Shown one piece after another: positions 6,943-7,932 of a stretch of 7,932 bases of DNA. The notes under the pieces are model-generated. The model did no database searches, was not told the origin of the DNA, and was given only the letters and a program-made list of their open reading frames with translations. The stretch is from an uncultured Bacteroidota bacterium (GTDB lineage Bacteria; Bacteroidota; Bacteroidia; NS11-12g; UBA955). Positions within the stretch are counted from its first letter, which is position 1. Each line of letters opens with the position of its first letter. The DNA is taken from assembly GCA_903959115.1 (NCBI GenBank), contig CAJBVU010000180.1, positions 1 through 7,932 of the forward strand. Reading direction: 5' to 3'. A program made the position numbers and the translations under genes.

Positions 6943-6971
6943 TTTTTTCTAAAAAACCGCTTTCGAGAAAG
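6943..6971. promoter_or_regulatory. Two adjacent inverted repeats just upstream of the CBS-type gene's -7 box
   Basis: TTTTTT-CT-AAAAAA (6943-6956) is followed three bases later by CTTTC-GA-GAAAG (6960-6971), whose last base touches the TAGATTTG box at 6972. Both dyads lie in the -33 to -7 interval, where a bound regulator would block RNA polymerase. They are upstream of the expected transcript start, so an RNA hairpin for this gene is unlikely. Operator function is an inference; the first dyad could be simple A/T-tract DNA. Confidence 0.3.
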
Positions 6972-6979
6972 TAGATTTG
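6972..6979 (+). promoter_or_regulatory. Candidate -7 element (TAGATTTG) of the CBS-type gene
   Basis: TAGATTTG is a perfect match to TAnnTTTG and ends 7 bases before the ATG at 6987. The predicted leader is only a couple of bases. No TTG is seen at the -33 position; that region is a T/A tract instead. Confidence 0.55.
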
Positions 6980-6986
6980 CACTCGT

Positions 6987-7932
6987 ATGCGGGTTTACCA
7001 GAATATTTTAGAAACGATTGGCAACACGCCGATGGTTAAATTAAATACGATTACCAAGGATTTGCCTTGTACCGTGTATGCGAAAATCGAAACCACCAAT
7101 CCAGGAAATTCGATCAAGGATCGTATGGCATTGAAAATGATTTTGGATGCAGAAGCTAGCGGAGCATTGAAGCCAGGCGGAGTAATTATTGAAGGTACTA
7201 GTGGAAATACGGGGATGGGATTGGCTATTGCCGCAGTGGTAAAGGGCTATCGTTGTATTTTTACAACAACCGATAAGCAGAGTAAAGAAAAGGTTGATGC
7301 GCTAAAAGCATTTGGAGCAGAGGTCATTGTTTGTCCAACCGATGTGGAACCGGAAGACCCAAGGAGTTACTATAGTGTAAGTACCCGATTGGCGGCAGAA
7401 ATTCCAAATGCATGGAAACCCAATCAATATGATAACTTAAGCAATTCAAAAGCTCACTACGAACAAACAGGTCCTGAAATTTGGGATCAAACGGATGGTA
7501 CAATTACGCATTTGGTTGTTGGTGTAGGAACTGGAGGGACGATTTGTGGAACAGGCAAATTTCTAAAAGAGAAAAACCCAGCAATTCAAATGTTGGGTAT
7601 AGACACCTACGGTTCGGTGTTTAAGAAATATAAAGAGACCGGCATCTTTGATAAAAATGAAATCTACCCTTATATAACTGAAGGTATTGGCGAAGATTTC
7701 TTGCCAGCGAATGTCGATTTTTCAATCATAGATCATTTTGAAAAAGTTACCGATAAAGATGCTGCAGTAATGACAAGACGCATTCCGCGAGAAGAGGGGA
7801 TTTTTGTAGGAAATAGTGCGGGTTCTGCATTGGCTGGTATTATGCAGATGAAGGATCGGTTTAAACCGACAGATGTGGTGGTGGTGATTTTCCATGATCA
7901 CGGAACCAGATACCTCGGAAAAATGTACAATG
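6987..7932 (+). CDS. Cystathionine beta-synthase / cysteine synthase family PLP enzyme (3' end outside window)
   Basis: The first 315 codons of a fold-type II pyridoxal-phosphate enzyme, open to the window edge. Visible are ETIGNTPMVKLN (9-20), NPGNSIKDR with the Schiff-base Lys 44, substrate loop GTSGNTG (70-76), phosphate-binding GVGTGGT (179-185) and NSAGSA (276-281). Stretches such as QYDNLSN, GIDTYGSVFKKY and IFHDHGTRYLGKMYN resemble cystathionine beta-synthase-type proteins of Bacteroidota more than CysK/CysM. CBS makes cystathionine from serine and homocysteine; O-acetylserine sulfhydrylase activity is the main alternative. The catalytic domain is nearly complete, but whether a C-terminal CBS-domain pair follows cannot be seen. 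The ATG is supported by the family N-terminus and a perfect -7 element 7 bases upstream. Confidence 0.9.
   Translation, partial: MRVYQNILETIGNTPMVKLNTITKDLPCTVYAKIETTNPGNSIKDRMALKMILDAEASGALKPGGVIIEGTSGNTGMGLAIAAVVKGYRCIFTTTDKQSKEKVDALKAFGAEVIVCPTDVEPEDPRSYYSVSTRLAAEIPNAWKPNQYDNLSNSKAHYEQTGPEIWDQTDGTITHLVVGVGTGGTICGTGKFLKEKNPAIQMLGIDTYGSVFKKYKETGIFDKNEIYPYITEGIGEDFLPANVDFSIIDHFEKVTDKDAAVMTRRIPREEGIFVGNSAGSALAGIMQMKDRFKPTDVVVVIFHDHGTRYLGKMYN

Noticed and set aside
1..7932. Mobile element, CRISPR array, phage or defence system
   Set aside because: No transposase, integrase, direct-repeat array, tRNA or defence domain is visible; all genes are housekeeping or envelope types with uniform composition.

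Overview
The window looks like ordinary chromosomal DNA from a member of the Bacteroidota; genus and family cannot be told from the sequence. The reasons are the FtsE, seryl-tRNA synthetase and cystathionine beta-synthase-type protein sequences, the lack of Shine-Dalgarno sequences before the genes, and repeated copies of TAnnTTTG, the Bacteroidota -7 promoter element. Base composition is moderately AT-rich throughout. No insertion sequence, phage gene, CRISPR array, tRNA or rRNA was seen, and no base-composition island stands out by eye. Coding density is very high and the longest gap between genes is about 120 bases.

Layout, left to right: (1) the 3' part of a uracil-DNA glycosylase gene (ung), + strand; (2) an ftsE-type ABC ATPase, + strand; (3) a multi-pass membrane protein, possibly a GT-C-type glycosyltransferase, - strand, ending 15 bases from the end of ftsE; (4) a CCA-adding/poly(A)-polymerase-family protein with an HD domain, + strand, divergent from the membrane protein with only 33 bases between the two chosen start codons; (5) serS followed 3 bases later by a BstA/YfiT (DinB-superfamily) gene, a probable two-gene operon, + strand; (6) a family 2 glycosyltransferase like dolichyl-phosphate glucose synthase, - strand, whose stop codon directly abuts the stop codon of the bstA-like gene; (7) the 5' part of a cystathionine beta-synthase/cysteine synthase-family gene, + strand, cut by the window end.

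Functions are mostly housekeeping: DNA repair, division or envelope work, tRNA 3'-end maturation, tRNA charging, thiol metabolism and envelope glycosylation. Two loose themes can be proposed, both by inference. One is a polyprenyl-phosphate-sugar route linking the family 2 enzyme with the GT-C-like membrane protein. The other is serine/cysteine/low-molecular-weight thiol chemistry linking SerS, the BstA-like protein and the CBS-type enzyme.

I found no clearly novel multi-gene system. The most interesting signal lies in the control regions. At four gene starts (ftsE, the membrane protein, the CCA gene and the CBS-type gene) a perfect TAnnTTTG lies 4-7 bases before the start codon, and serS has a near match 10 bases before its start. 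This predicts leaderless or nearly leaderless mRNAs, two of them starting with GTG. The membrane protein and CCA gene promoters are back to back, with -7 boxes only 8 bases apart, so they probably cannot be occupied together.
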